Source: Enterococcus timonensis
GTDB lineage: Bacteria > Bacillota > Bacilli > Lactobacillales > Enterococcaceae
Length of the DNA: 64,000 nucleotides
NCBI RefSeq assembly: GCF_900104595.1
Contig: NZ_FNVY01000002.1
Location: forward strand, 62,001-126,000
Direction: 5' to 3'
The notes under the pieces are model-generated. The model was not told the DNA's origin and ran no database searches. It saw nothing but the letters and a program-made list of their open reading frames with translations. Below, one piece after another: positions 33,024 through 41,326 of this stretch. Each line of letters starts with the position of its first letter. The first letter of the stretch is position 1. The translations under genes were made by a program, and so were the position numbers.

Positions 33024-35372
33024 ATGATTACTTTTTTGCAAAATGTTTTTTATTTGCAGACTAAAAACACATCCTATTGGTTTCAAATTACTAAACACGG
33101 ACATCTTGAACAGATTTATTATGGTCCCAAATTACCTATTCAAGATCCGACTGCTTTAATTTATAAACGAACCGCCCAAACTGGCTCGACCATTGCCTAT
33201 GATGCTGCCGATATTTATTATGCCTTAGATGAATTGCCGCTAGAATATAGTCCAACTGGGGTAGGAGATTATCGCTTTTTGCCTAGTGAAATTCAGATGG
33301 CCGACGGTAGTTTTGTCAGTGATTTTTTGTATGACCGCCATGAAATTATTGATGGTGTCATTTCTTTGCAGAGTTTACCAACAGCTAAAGCGACAGTAGA
33401 CGAAAGTCAAAGTTTGCGCATTGAATTAATCGATGCTCTGCATCACGTGCGCTATGAGTTATTTTATACCGTTTTTTTTGAAACAAATGTGATTACAAGA
33501 AAAGTGCGAGTTGTAAATCTTGGTGCTACACCGATTACGATTCACAAAATTATGAGTAGTCAACTTGATTTGCCTAACAGAAATTATCAGCTCCACACTT
33601 TTAACGGCACGTGGGCAAAAGAAACCCATCAACAAATCAAAGATATTCAAATTGGCGAATATAGTAATAGTTCCACTACTGGAGATTCTAGCAATCGCGC
33701 CAATCCTGGCATTTTGCTAGGCGAGAAGTCGGCTACTGAAAATCAAGGTTGGGTTTACGGAATGAATCTTGTGTACAGCGGGAATCATTATAGTCATATT
33801 GAACTTTCGCCTCACGGTTTATTGCGCACGTCCATGGGGATTAATCCTCAACAATTTCAATGGGCACTTTCCGCCAATGAATTTTTCGAAACGCCAGAAG
33901 TTTGTCTCAGTTTTTCAGCCAATGGGTTTAACGGTCTGAGCGGAAACTTCCACCATTTTATTAATCACCATATTATCCCGCAACATTTCCAAGAAAAACT
34001 GCGCCCGGTGGTTTACAACAATTGGGAAGCGACTTTTATGGATTTCAATCAAGCAAAATTATTAAAATTAGCCAAGCAAGCCAAAAATCTCGGGGCCGAA
34101 ACGTTCGTCTTAGATGACGGTTGGTTTGGTACCCGTAACGACGATACGCAAGGTCTAGGAGATTATGCAGTTAATCGCAAGAAATTTCCCCAAGGTCTGA
34201 AAAGTTTCGCCGATAAATTACGCAGCACCGGACTAGAGTTTGGTTTGTGGTTTGAACCTGAGATGGTCAATCCTAATAGCCAACTTTACAAAGAACATCC
34301 CGAGTTTGCCGTCCAACTGCCGGGAAAAAATTCAGTTCTCGGACGCAATCAATTGGTTTTAGATTTATGTCAAAAAGAGGTCCGGACGTATATCATTGAA
34401 AATGTCGGGAAAATTTTAGATGAAACCGGCGCAACTTTTGTCAAATGGGATATGAATCGTCATATTGCCGAAGCATTTTCGGCAACTTTAACGAATCAAG
34501 GGGAATTTTATCATCGGTATATGATGGGTTTGTATGAAGTGCTAAGCCAAATTTTCGGCCCGCGCCCAGAAATTTTATTGGAATCTTGTTCTTCTGGGGG
34601 GAATCGTTTTGATTTGGGGATGCTTTGTTTTTCACCGCAAATTTGGGCCTCAGATGATACAGATCCCATTGAACGCTTGGAAATTCAAGGCGGACTTTCT
34701 TATTTGTATCCACCTTCGACTATTTCTTGTCACGTTTCCGCCAGTCCCCACCAACAAACTTTAAGAGCCACCCCGCTGTCCAGCCGCTTTAACGTCGCTT
34801 CATTTGGGGTCTTAGGTTACGAACTAGATCTTAATCTTTTAACGCCCGAAGAACGCAAAGAAATTAAAGAACAAATTACTTTTTACAAAAAATATCGCGC
34901 GACTTTGCAATTTGGAAAGTTTTCTCGCACCGATACGCTTAAATCCACGCAAAAAATTTGGCAGGCGCAAGGAACAGATCAAGAAACTGTCGCTGGATTT
35001 TTCCAAACAAAAACGCAAGCTTCCCCAAGTTATGATTTACTTCCAGTTTCCGGCCTAGCGGAAAATACTTTTTACAAAATGACTAGCAAACCACAACGAA
35101 TTTTTATCCAACAATTTGGCGAATTAATTAAACATGTGACGCCAGTCAAGCTCAATCCCCATGGTCTTGTCATCAATACGATTGCCAAACATTATAGTTT
35201 AACCGATGCTAAAGAAGAATATTTTGGAACTGGCGGGCTATTTGCCAGCGGTGTTTTATTAAAAAATCAATTTATGGGCAGCAATTATAATGATCAGACG
35301 CGACTATTAGGAGATTTCGGCTCGACTTTATATGTAGTTTCAAAGGAAGAAGGAAAAGAAGTTGGACAATAA
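33024..35372 (+). CDS. aga: Alpha-galactosidase, GH36
   Basis: Cleaves terminal alpha-1,6-galactose from melibiose and raffinose-type sugars; 782 residues, no signal peptide, so intracellular. The ATG at 33024 is six bases after AGAAGG. The N-terminal beta-supersandwich runs to about residue 330. In the barrel the nucleophile is Asp476 (TFVKWDMNRH) and the acid/base is Asp544 (IWASDDTDP). FVLDDGWFGTRN (361-372) and ESCSSGGNRFD (520-530) are substrate-site motifs. It is the first gene of a three-gene operon in which all genes overlap. Expected substrates enter through the adjacent symporter. Confidence 0.95.
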   Translation: MITFLQNVFYLQTKNTSYWFQITKHGHLEQIYYGPKLPIQDPTALIYKRTAQTGSTIAYDAADIYYALDELPLEYSPTGVGDYRFLPSEIQMADGSFVSDFLYDRHEIIDGVISLQSLPTAKATVDESQSLRIELIDALHHVRYELFYTVFFETNVITRKVRVVNLGATPITIHKIMSSQLDLPNRNYQLHTFNGTWAKETHQQIKDIQIGEYSNSSTTGDSSNRANPGILLGEKSATENQGWVYGMNLVYSGNHYSHIELSPHGLLRTSMGINPQQFQWALSANEFFETPEVCLSFSANGFNGLSGNFHHFINHHIIPQHFQEKLRPVVYNNWEATFMDFNQAKLLKLAKQAKNLGAETFVLDDGWFGTRNDDTQGLGDYAVNRKKFPQGLKSFADKLRSTGLEFGLWFEPEMVNPNSQLYKEHPEFAVQLPGKNSVLGRNQLVLDLCQKEVRTYIIENVGKILDETGATFVKWDMNRHIAEAFSATLTNQGEFYHRYMMGLYEVLSQIFGPRPEILLESCSSGGNRFDLGMLCFSPQIWASDDTDPIERLEIQGGLSYLYPPSTISCHVSASPHQQTLRATPLSSRFNVASFGVLGYELDLNLLTPEERKEIKEQITFYKKYRATLQFGKFSRTDTLKSTQKIWQAQGTDQETVAGFFQTKTQASPSYDLLPVSGLAENTFYKMTSKPQRIFIQQFGELIKHVTPVKLNPHGLVINTIAKHYSLTDAKEEYFGTGGLFASGVLLKNQFMGSNYNDQTRLLGDFGSTLYVVSKEEGKEVGQ

Positions 35373-36747
35373 GCAAACGAAAAAGAATCGTTATTTTTTT
35401 GGCATCGGGACAATCGGTCGTGACGCGACTTACACGATGATTAGCATGTACCTAATGTTTTACTTAACCGATATTTTGAAAGTCCCCACCAGTATTATGG
35501 CGACAATTACGGTGGTCTTTATGGTGACGCGGATTTTTGATGCGGTAAATGATCCATTTATGGGCATTATTGTTGATAATACGAAAAGTCGTTTCGGCAA
35601 ATTTAAACCGTGGATTTTCGGCGGTGGCTTATTGTCTTCGGTTTTTACAATTTTAATTTTTACTGATTTTGGCTTGCAAGGAACGGCTTTTGTCGTCGTC
35701 TTTATTTTGTTTTATCTTTTATGGGAAATTAGTTTTACCGCTAACGATATTGCTTTTTGGGGCATGTTGCCAGCGCTTAATCAAGATCAAAAAGAGCGGG
35801 AGAGAATTGGCGGCGTGGCACGGATTTGTGCTAACCTCGGCATGTTCACGATGGTGGTGGGTATTGTGCCAATTACTAATGCCCTAGGAAAAGTGACCGG
35901 CAGCATGACAAAAGCGTATCAACTGTTAGCAATTATTGCCGTGAGTGTGATGTTTGTTTTCCAATTAATTATGCTGTTAACCGTTAAAGAACAAACCCAC
36001 ACTAAACCGCAAAAAGCGACGCACTTTAAAGATATGATTCAAGTCATCTTTAAAAACGATCAACTGCTGTGGGTAACAGTTTCCATGACTTTATTTATGG
36101 TCGGCTACATTACGACTACTAGCTTTGGTCTTTATTATTTTAAATATGTTTACGGCGATGAAAGTATGTACTCGATTTTCGCTTTAATCTTAGGCGTCTC
36201 ACAAATTATTTCTTTACTCGCTTTTCCACACTTAAGCAAATTTTTCTCGCGGAAAACTTTATATTTATGGGCGACTCTAATGGTAGTTGCCGGCTACATT
36301 TTATTTTATTTGGCCCCAACTAGCACTATGGCGGTCATCGGTATTGCCGGCGTCTTGATTTTTGTCGGTCAAGCGGCGATTCAACTATTAATGCTAATGT
36401 TTATCACCGATACCGTGGAATACGGTCAGTGGCGCTTTGGTCGGCGAAATGAAAGTGTCACTTTGTCCTTGCAAGCTTTTATTAATAAATTAGGCGGGGC
36501 GATTGCTAGTGGGATTGTTGGGATGACGCTGGTGATTTCCGGAATGAAAGACGCTGGCAATGCTGCGGGCATGACAGCTCAAGGAATCACCACTTTTAAA
36601 TTTTTCATGATGGTCTTGCCACTTGTTTGTATTTTAGTCGGTTATGGCGTGTATCATTTTAAATACAAAATCGACGCCAAATTTTACAGCCAAATGTTAG
36701 TAGACTTAAAGGAGCGTGAAAATAATGACGCTGACCATGAAATCTAA
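35362..36747 (+). CDS. GPH-family sugar:cation symporter
   Basis: A 461-residue glycoside-pentoside-hexuronide:cation symporter (MFS_2) with twelve membrane helices. The TTG at 35362 overlaps the end of the alpha-galactosidase gene by 11 bp. Markers are GIGTIGRDATYTMISMYLMF near the N-terminus and NDPFMGIIVDNTKSRFGKFK (about 54-73). The cytoplasmic C-terminus is short and there is no EIIA domain, unlike LacS/RafP. Melibiose, raffinose or isomalto-oligosaccharides are likely substrates, given the two glycosidases around it. Confidence 0.9.
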   Translation: MDNKQTKKNRYFFGIGTIGRDATYTMISMYLMFYLTDILKVPTSIMATITVVFMVTRIFDAVNDPFMGIIVDNTKSRFGKFKPWIFGGGLLSSVFTILIFTDFGLQGTAFVVVFILFYLLWEISFTANDIAFWGMLPALNQDQKERERIGGVARICANLGMFTMVVGIVPITNALGKVTGSMTKAYQLLAIIAVSVMFVFQLIMLLTVKEQTHTKPQKATHFKDMIQVIFKNDQLLWVTVSMTLFMVGYITTTSFGLYYFKYVYGDESMYSIFALILGVSQIISLLAFPHLSKFFSRKTLYLWATLMVVAGYILFYLAPTSTMAVIGIAGVLIFVGQAAIQLLMLMFITDTVEYGQWRFGRRNESVTLSLQAFINKLGGAIASGIVGMTLVISGMKDAGNAAGMTAQGITTFKFFMMVLPLVCILVGYGVYHFKYKIDAKFYSQMLVDLKERENNDADHEI

Positions 36748-38617
36748 AGTCAAAGAACTTTATGCCACACCAATCGGTAAAGATGTTTTTGATAAAGTCT
36801 TGCTACAAGTTAATAAATCGTCAAAATGGCTTTTAAATCCCATCGTTGGCAATTTATCTTTAGCCGCCATAAAAAAAATTTCTTTTAACAAACTCGATCA
36901 AAAGTTTTTCGATAAAATTTTATTTTTATTAAATAGCGAAAAAGATTTACCTTTAAATGACGAGGTGCCAATTGAACAAACTTGGTGGAAAGAAGCGATT
37001 TTTTATCAAATTTATCCGCGGTCATTTAAAGATAGTAATGGCGATGGTGTGGGGGATTTGCGAGGTATCATCGAAAAACTCGATTATTTGCAAGAACTAG
37101 GGATTACCGCTCTTTGGTTGTCACCAATTTATCAATCACCAAATGATGACAATGGCTACGATATTTCTGATTACCAAGCTATTCTTGCTGAATTTGGTAC
37201 GATGACAGATTTTGATGAATTATTAGCCCAGCTCCACAAGCGTTCCATGCGTCTGATTATGGATTTAGTAGTCAATCATACTTCCGATGAGCATCCGTGG
37301 TTTCAAAAAGCCTTGGCCGATGAAAATTCTCCTTACCGCAATTATTACTTTTTTGAAGATGGAACGCCTGATACACCGCCAAATAATTGGAAATCATTTT
37401 TCTCAGGCCCTGCTTGGCGCTATTTTCCTAAACAGAAAAAGTGGGTCATGCATTTATTTACGAAAAAACAAATGGATCTCAACTGGGATTATCCGGCAGT
37501 CAGAGAAGAAGTTGCCCAGATGGTTCGCTGGTGGTTGGCAAAAGGCGTCGATGGTTTTCGCCTTGACGTGATTAATTATATTTCTAAAAATCCCGGCCTA
37601 AAAGATGGTGATGCTTTTGTGGGTGAACTGATGGAATTTTACGGGATTGAAGAATATTATTACGGCATTCATCTCCATGAGTATCTTCATGAATTAAAAG
37701 AAAATGCGTTTGCTCCCTTTGATGCTTTTTCAGTGGGGGAAACTCCTGGTGTCGGGATTGAAATGGCCAAACTTTTAACGGGCGATTATCGAAAAGAGTT
37801 AGATATGGTTTTTAATTTTGACCAATTAGAAACTCCAGGCCACGTCCGCTTTGATGATTACCGCTATGATTTGAATTTCTTGAAAGAATACTTAATGAAT
37901 TATCAAACGAATTACGGCAATCATTATTGGATGAGCTTGTTTTACGAAAATCACGACAATCCCCACATGATTTCTAAAGTCAATCCAGATCCTTTTTACC
38001 GAGAAGTTTTAGGAAAATTATTAGGAACCATCCAAATGACTTTAAAAGGCACGCCTTTTATTTTTCAAGGACAAGAATTAGGTTTAATTAATAAAAATTA
38101 TCAAAAAATATCCGATTTCAAAGATGTTGAAACCCTCAATAAATACCAAGAATTGCTAGCTTCAGGACAATCAGAAACAGCAGCGCTTAAAACAATTCTC
38201 GCTGGTAGCCGCGACCACGCTCGGGCGCCAATGCCGTGGAATAATTCCAGCAATGGCGGATTTACCACTGGAACGCCTTGGCTTTTAAATGATGAAGATT
38301 ATTTATTAGTCAACGTAGAAAACCAAGAAGAAAATCCTAATTCCGTTTGGCATTTTTATCAAAAATTAATTGCGCTACGCAAAGAATTCGCTACGCTTAT
38401 TTATGGCGCGATTGAATTTATTGAACCTGCGAGCAAAAATTATTTTTCCTATATTAGAAAAGATGATGCGGCAGCATTTTTAATAGAAATCAATTTAGGA
38501 ACCGAACCATTAAAATCACCGCAAAAAAATGTCGGCCAGTTAATTTTAGGAAACTATACTGAAACGAATCAACAAACTTTACAAGCTTATGAAGCACGCA
38601 TTTACAAAATAAAATAA
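36725..38617 (+). CDS. GH13 alpha-glucosidase (oligo-1,6-glucosidase type) with an extra N-terminal module
   Basis: A 630-residue intracellular glucosidase. The ATG at 36725, ten bases after AAAGGAG, overlaps the symporter gene by 23 bp. The GH13 catalytic domain begins near residue 87 (WWKEAIFYQIYPRSFKD). It has the nucleophile Asp281 in GFRLDVINY, the acid/base Glu339 in FSVGETPG and Asp411 in YENHDNPH. Val after the nucleophile favours alpha-1,6 linkages over alpha-1,4. Residues 1-85 form a helical module not usual in this family (KSSKWLLNPIVGNLSLAAIK). With the galactosidase it would strip both sugars from raffinose- or isomaltose-like substrates. Confidence 0.9.
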   Translation: MTLTMKSKVKELYATPIGKDVFDKVLLQVNKSSKWLLNPIVGNLSLAAIKKISFNKLDQKFFDKILFLLNSEKDLPLNDEVPIEQTWWKEAIFYQIYPRSFKDSNGDGVGDLRGIIEKLDYLQELGITALWLSPIYQSPNDDNGYDISDYQAILAEFGTMTDFDELLAQLHKRSMRLIMDLVVNHTSDEHPWFQKALADENSPYRNYYFFEDGTPDTPPNNWKSFFSGPAWRYFPKQKKWVMHLFTKKQMDLNWDYPAVREEVAQMVRWWLAKGVDGFRLDVINYISKNPGLKDGDAFVGELMEFYGIEEYYYGIHLHEYLHELKENAFAPFDAFSVGETPGVGIEMAKLLTGDYRKELDMVFNFDQLETPGHVRFDDYRYDLNFLKEYLMNYQTNYGNHYWMSLFYENHDNPHMISKVNPDPFYREVLGKLLGTIQMTLKGTPFIFQGQELGLINKNYQKISDFKDVETLNKYQELLASGQSETAALKTILAGSRDHARAPMPWNNSSNGGFTTGTPWLLNDEDYLLVNVENQEENPNSVWHFYQKLIALRKEFATLIYGAIEFIEPASKNYFSYIRKDDAAAFLIEINLGTEPLKSPQKNVGQLILGNYTETNQQTLQAYEARIYKIK

Positions 38618-38650
38618 AATTTTTATTCATAGTTTGAAAAATGAACATAT

Positions 38651-38687
38651 AAAAAAGGAGAAAGCTAAAAACTTTCTCCTTTTTTTG
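38651..38687. terminator. Bidirectional terminator after the galactosidase operon
   Basis: AAAAAGGAGAAAG / CTTTCTCCTTTTT with A and T tracts on each side. It also serves the converging flavin monooxygenase gene. Confidence 0.9.
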
Positions 38688-38708
38688 TTATTTTAAATTG
38701 TTAAATCA

Positions 38709-39731
38709 TTATCTCCAGCCTAGGCCAGGTGCCACATCTTTGATCATTGTTTCTAAAATGTGCATATTGTACTCGACGCCCAAGGTATTAGGAATCGTAA
38801 TGAGTACTGTATCAGCTTCTTTGATAGCTTCATCTTCAGCTAGTTCTTTAATCAATTTGTCTGGTTCGCCGGCAAAAGTTTTACCAAAGACGGTGGGATT
38901 CCGGTGATAAGCCAGATAACCAACTGAATCTTGTTGCGGCTGACCATCGCGGCCAAATAACCGACGATCCAAATCCGTGGTGATTGGTTGAATGGAGCGC
39001 GTAACTAAAGTTCTTGGCTCAAAGTCGTGACCGGCTTTTTTCCAAGCTTCTTTATAAGCGCGCAATTGATTCGCTTGTTGAATGTGGAAAGGTTCGTTGG
39101 ATTCGTAGTTCACCAAAGTCGATGATTGAAAATTCATTCCTTGTTCAGCCGCCCAAACAGCCGTTTGTTTTGAGCCTGCTCCCCACCAAATACGTTGGCG
39201 CAAACCTTCTGAGTAAGGTTCGATCCGCAATAAATCTGAACCTTGTGGAAATAAAGGTTGTGGATTAGGTTTAGCAAAAGGTTTTCCATCCAGCAATTTC
39301 AAAAATTCAAGCGTTCGTTGACGAGCCACTTCTTTCATTTCTTCTTCGCTATAATCGTAACCAAAATGTTGCCAACCGTCCAAGGCTTGTTCAGGAGAAC
39401 CACGGCCCACGCCTAATTCCACCCGTCCTTGAGTAATAATATCTGCCAGACCAGCATTTTCAGCCATCATATAAGGATTCTCGTAACGCATATCGACTAG
39501 TCCAGTGCCGATTTCAATTTTACTTGTTTTCGCACCGATAGCCGCAAGCAGTGGGAAAGGCGAACCGATTTGAGCTGCAAAATGATGAACCCGGAAATAA
39601 GCTCCGTCAATCCCAATTTTTTCTGCTTCAACTGCTAGTTCAATTGATTGCAAATACGCATCACTAGCCGTTTTAACAAGTGATCCTTGATCCATCCAGT
39701 GACCAAAACTTAAAAAACCAATTTTTTTCAT
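38709..39731 (-). CDS. LLM-class flavin-dependent oxidoreductase (luciferase-like)
   Basis: A 340-residue member of the bacterial luciferase-like monooxygenase family, with an FMN/F420-binding TIM barrel. Markers are AVEAEKIGIDGAYFRVHHF (about 33-51), IEIGTGLVDMRYENPY and GRVELGVGRGSPEQAL. The ATG at 39731 follows AGTAGGTT. Substrate unknown; in this order such genes often sit near thiol or quinone stress functions. Upstream on the minus strand AGTTAGTA is repeated twice within 40 bp, possibly operator half-sites. Confidence 0.88.
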   Translation of the reverse strand: MKKIGFLSFGHWMDQGSLVKTASDAYLQSIELAVEAEKIGIDGAYFRVHHFAAQIGSPFPLLAAIGAKTSKIEIGTGLVDMRYENPYMMAENAGLADIITQGRVELGVGRGSPEQALDGWQHFGYDYSEEEMKEVARQRTLEFLKLLDGKPFAKPNPQPLFPQGSDLLRIEPYSEGLRQRIWWGAGSKQTAVWAAEQGMNFQSSTLVNYESNEPFHIQQANQLRAYKEAWKKAGHDFEPRTLVTRSIQPITTDLDRRLFGRDGQPQQDSVGYLAYHRNPTVFGKTFAGEPDKLIKELAEDEAIKEADTVLITIPNTLGVEYNMHILETMIKDVAPGLGWR

Positions 39732-39856
39732 GATTAATAACCTACTTTGATTTCTACTTAGTCAGCAAAAAATTACTAACTTTTTGTAACAATTTGATTT
39801 TACTACTAACTATTTCAAAAGACGAATAATTGTTCTCGGCTTAATTATTTTCCTCT

Positions 39857-39899
39857 TAAAAAAAATTTCTCCGCCAAATCAGATGAAATGGCGGAGAAA
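39857..39899 (-). terminator. Terminator after the NAD(P)-binding protein gene
   Basis: On the minus strand TTTCTCCGCCA pairs with TGGCGGAGAAA, then T8. Confidence 0.88.
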
Positions 39900-39959
39900 A
39901 AAAGTGAATGGCGGTGAAAGAATTCAGCCAGATATTTAATTATTTATTTGACTCAAAAA

Positions 39960-40592
39960 TTAAACTTTAGCTAAGGCATCATTGATGGGCGTATCACCAC
40001 TGCGCATCATGATTACTTTTTTGCTAGTGTTGGGGTGATCAATAATTGACGCTAGTGTTTTGGCGACATCGGCAATCGGATTTGTTGCCACACTGCCGTC
40101 GCCGATTTGGATTTTTCCGGTTGCTTTATCAGTAGTTAAGCTAATAGGTTGTAAAATGGTGTAATTCAAAGAAGAGTTGGTAGTCAAATAATTATCGGCA
40201 AAAAATTTGGCGATATTGTAATCCATTAATTCATTCAACCCTTCACGATACCATTCTTCCGGCTGCAAAGAAAAGATTGAGCTGAGCATAATATAACGCT
40301 GCACACCGTTTTTTTCAGCAGCTTGCATTGTTTTTACAGCTCCAAAGGCATCCGTTTGCAATAAATCATTTCCTCTAGAACCAGCTACAAAATAAATAAC
40401 ATCTACCGAGCCGATAACAGCGGCAATTTTTTCTACAGATTCATGGAGATTAAGTTTTACGGCAGTAATTCCTTCCGCGGTAATTTTTTCTGGGTGACGT
40501 GAACCGGCGATTACTTCATGACCTTTTTCTTTCAAGTCAGCGATTAAATCTGTGGCCACTCGTCCAGAACCACCTACTACAAAAATTTTCAT
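39960..40592 (-). CDS. NAD(P)-binding Rossmann protein (atypical SDR, NmrA/YwnB-like)
   Basis: A 210-residue atypical short-chain dehydrogenase. The cofactor motif VGGSGRVATDL (5-15) and the second strand AGSRHPEKI (about 29-37) suggest NADPH. The usual YxxxK is replaced by YNIAKFFADNYL (about 124-135), which still holds Tyr and Lys in the helix. Such proteins reduce quinone-like or unknown substrates, or act as redox sensors. The ATG at 40592 follows GGAGGT. It has its own terminator and lies downstream of the MarR gene on the same strand. Confidence 0.82.
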   Translation of the reverse strand: MKIFVVGGSGRVATDLIADLKEKGHEVIAGSRHPEKITAEGITAVKLNLHESVEKIAAVIGSVDVIYFVAGSRGNDLLQTDAFGAVKTMQAAEKNGVQRYIMLSSIFSLQPEEWYREGLNELMDYNIAKFFADNYLTTNSSLNYTILQPISLTTDKATGKIQIGDGSVATNPIADVAKTLASIIDHPNTSKKVIMMRSGDTPINDALAKV

Positions 40593-40750
40593 AAGATTAC
40601 CTCCAGTTTTTTTTAACCATTTCCTTTACTATATCTCAAATAAATAAATTTGTAAGATTTAAGCGTTCAAGAGGTAGTAATCTTGTATATCCTTACGTAA
40701 AAAAAGAAATCTTTTTTCGTTGAAATCCGGAGATAAATTCAGCACTAAAA

Positions 40751-40796
40751 TAAAAAAACATTCAAGACAAAGAATTAACTTTATCTTGAATGTTTT
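40751..40796 (-). terminator. Terminator after the MarR-type gene
   Basis: On the minus strand AACATTCAAGA pairs with TCTTGAATGTT, then T7. Confidence 0.85.
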
Positions 40797-40831
40797 AATT
40801 AGTTTTATCTTAATAAATTGCACTTCTTTGA

Positions 40832-41284
40832 CTAAGTCTTATCTTTTCCAATAATTTCCAAACTCACGCGGCGCATTAGACGTAAAAGTTCTTTCGTATC
40901 ATCTTCACCAAACAAGTCTACCCAGCCATAAAAACGTTGCGTCATAGCTTTTTCGATTGTTTCAGCGACTTTCTGACCTTTTGGTGTGAGTTTTAAATAT
41001 TGGCGTCGACGATCGACTTCATCACGTTCTTGTTTAATATAATCGTTGTCTAACATCACGCGAATTTGCCGGGAGATGGCAGCCTTAGTCACTCCGCGCT
41101 TTGTGGCAACATCGGACATCGCCACTTGTTTTCCATCGGCGACATCTCGCATAATTAAAAACTGCTCAAAGGATAAATTAAATTCCTTCGTCGGTTCCGA
41201 AACTAAATCGCTAATATATTTAAAACCTGACATGTACACATCAATATAATCTTCTAATAAAGCTCCCTGGTTGTCATTTTTCAT
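40832..41284 (-). CDS. MarR-family transcriptional regulator
   Basis: A 150-residue winged-helix repressor. The DNA-recognition region is MSDVATKRGVTKAAISRQIR (about 56-75) and the wing is ERDEVDRRRQYLKLTPKG (about 86-103). It lies 42 bp after the YhgE/Pip gene on the same strand, so it is probably the regulator of that operon. The palindrome AGTTCACG-N17-CGTGAACT in front of the operon is a candidate binding site. No cysteine suggests redox sensing; the ligand is unknown. Confidence 0.88.
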   Translation of the reverse strand: MKNDNQGALLEDYIDVYMSGFKYISDLVSEPTKEFNLSFEQFLIMRDVADGKQVAMSDVATKRGVTKAAISRQIRVMLDNDYIKQERDEVDRRRQYLKLTPKGQKVAETIEKAMTQRFYGWVDLFGEDDTKELLRLMRRVSLEIIGKDKT

Positions 41285-41326
41285 GAATTGCTCGCTTTCT
41301 TTTTCCTTTATATTGAGCGTACCATA

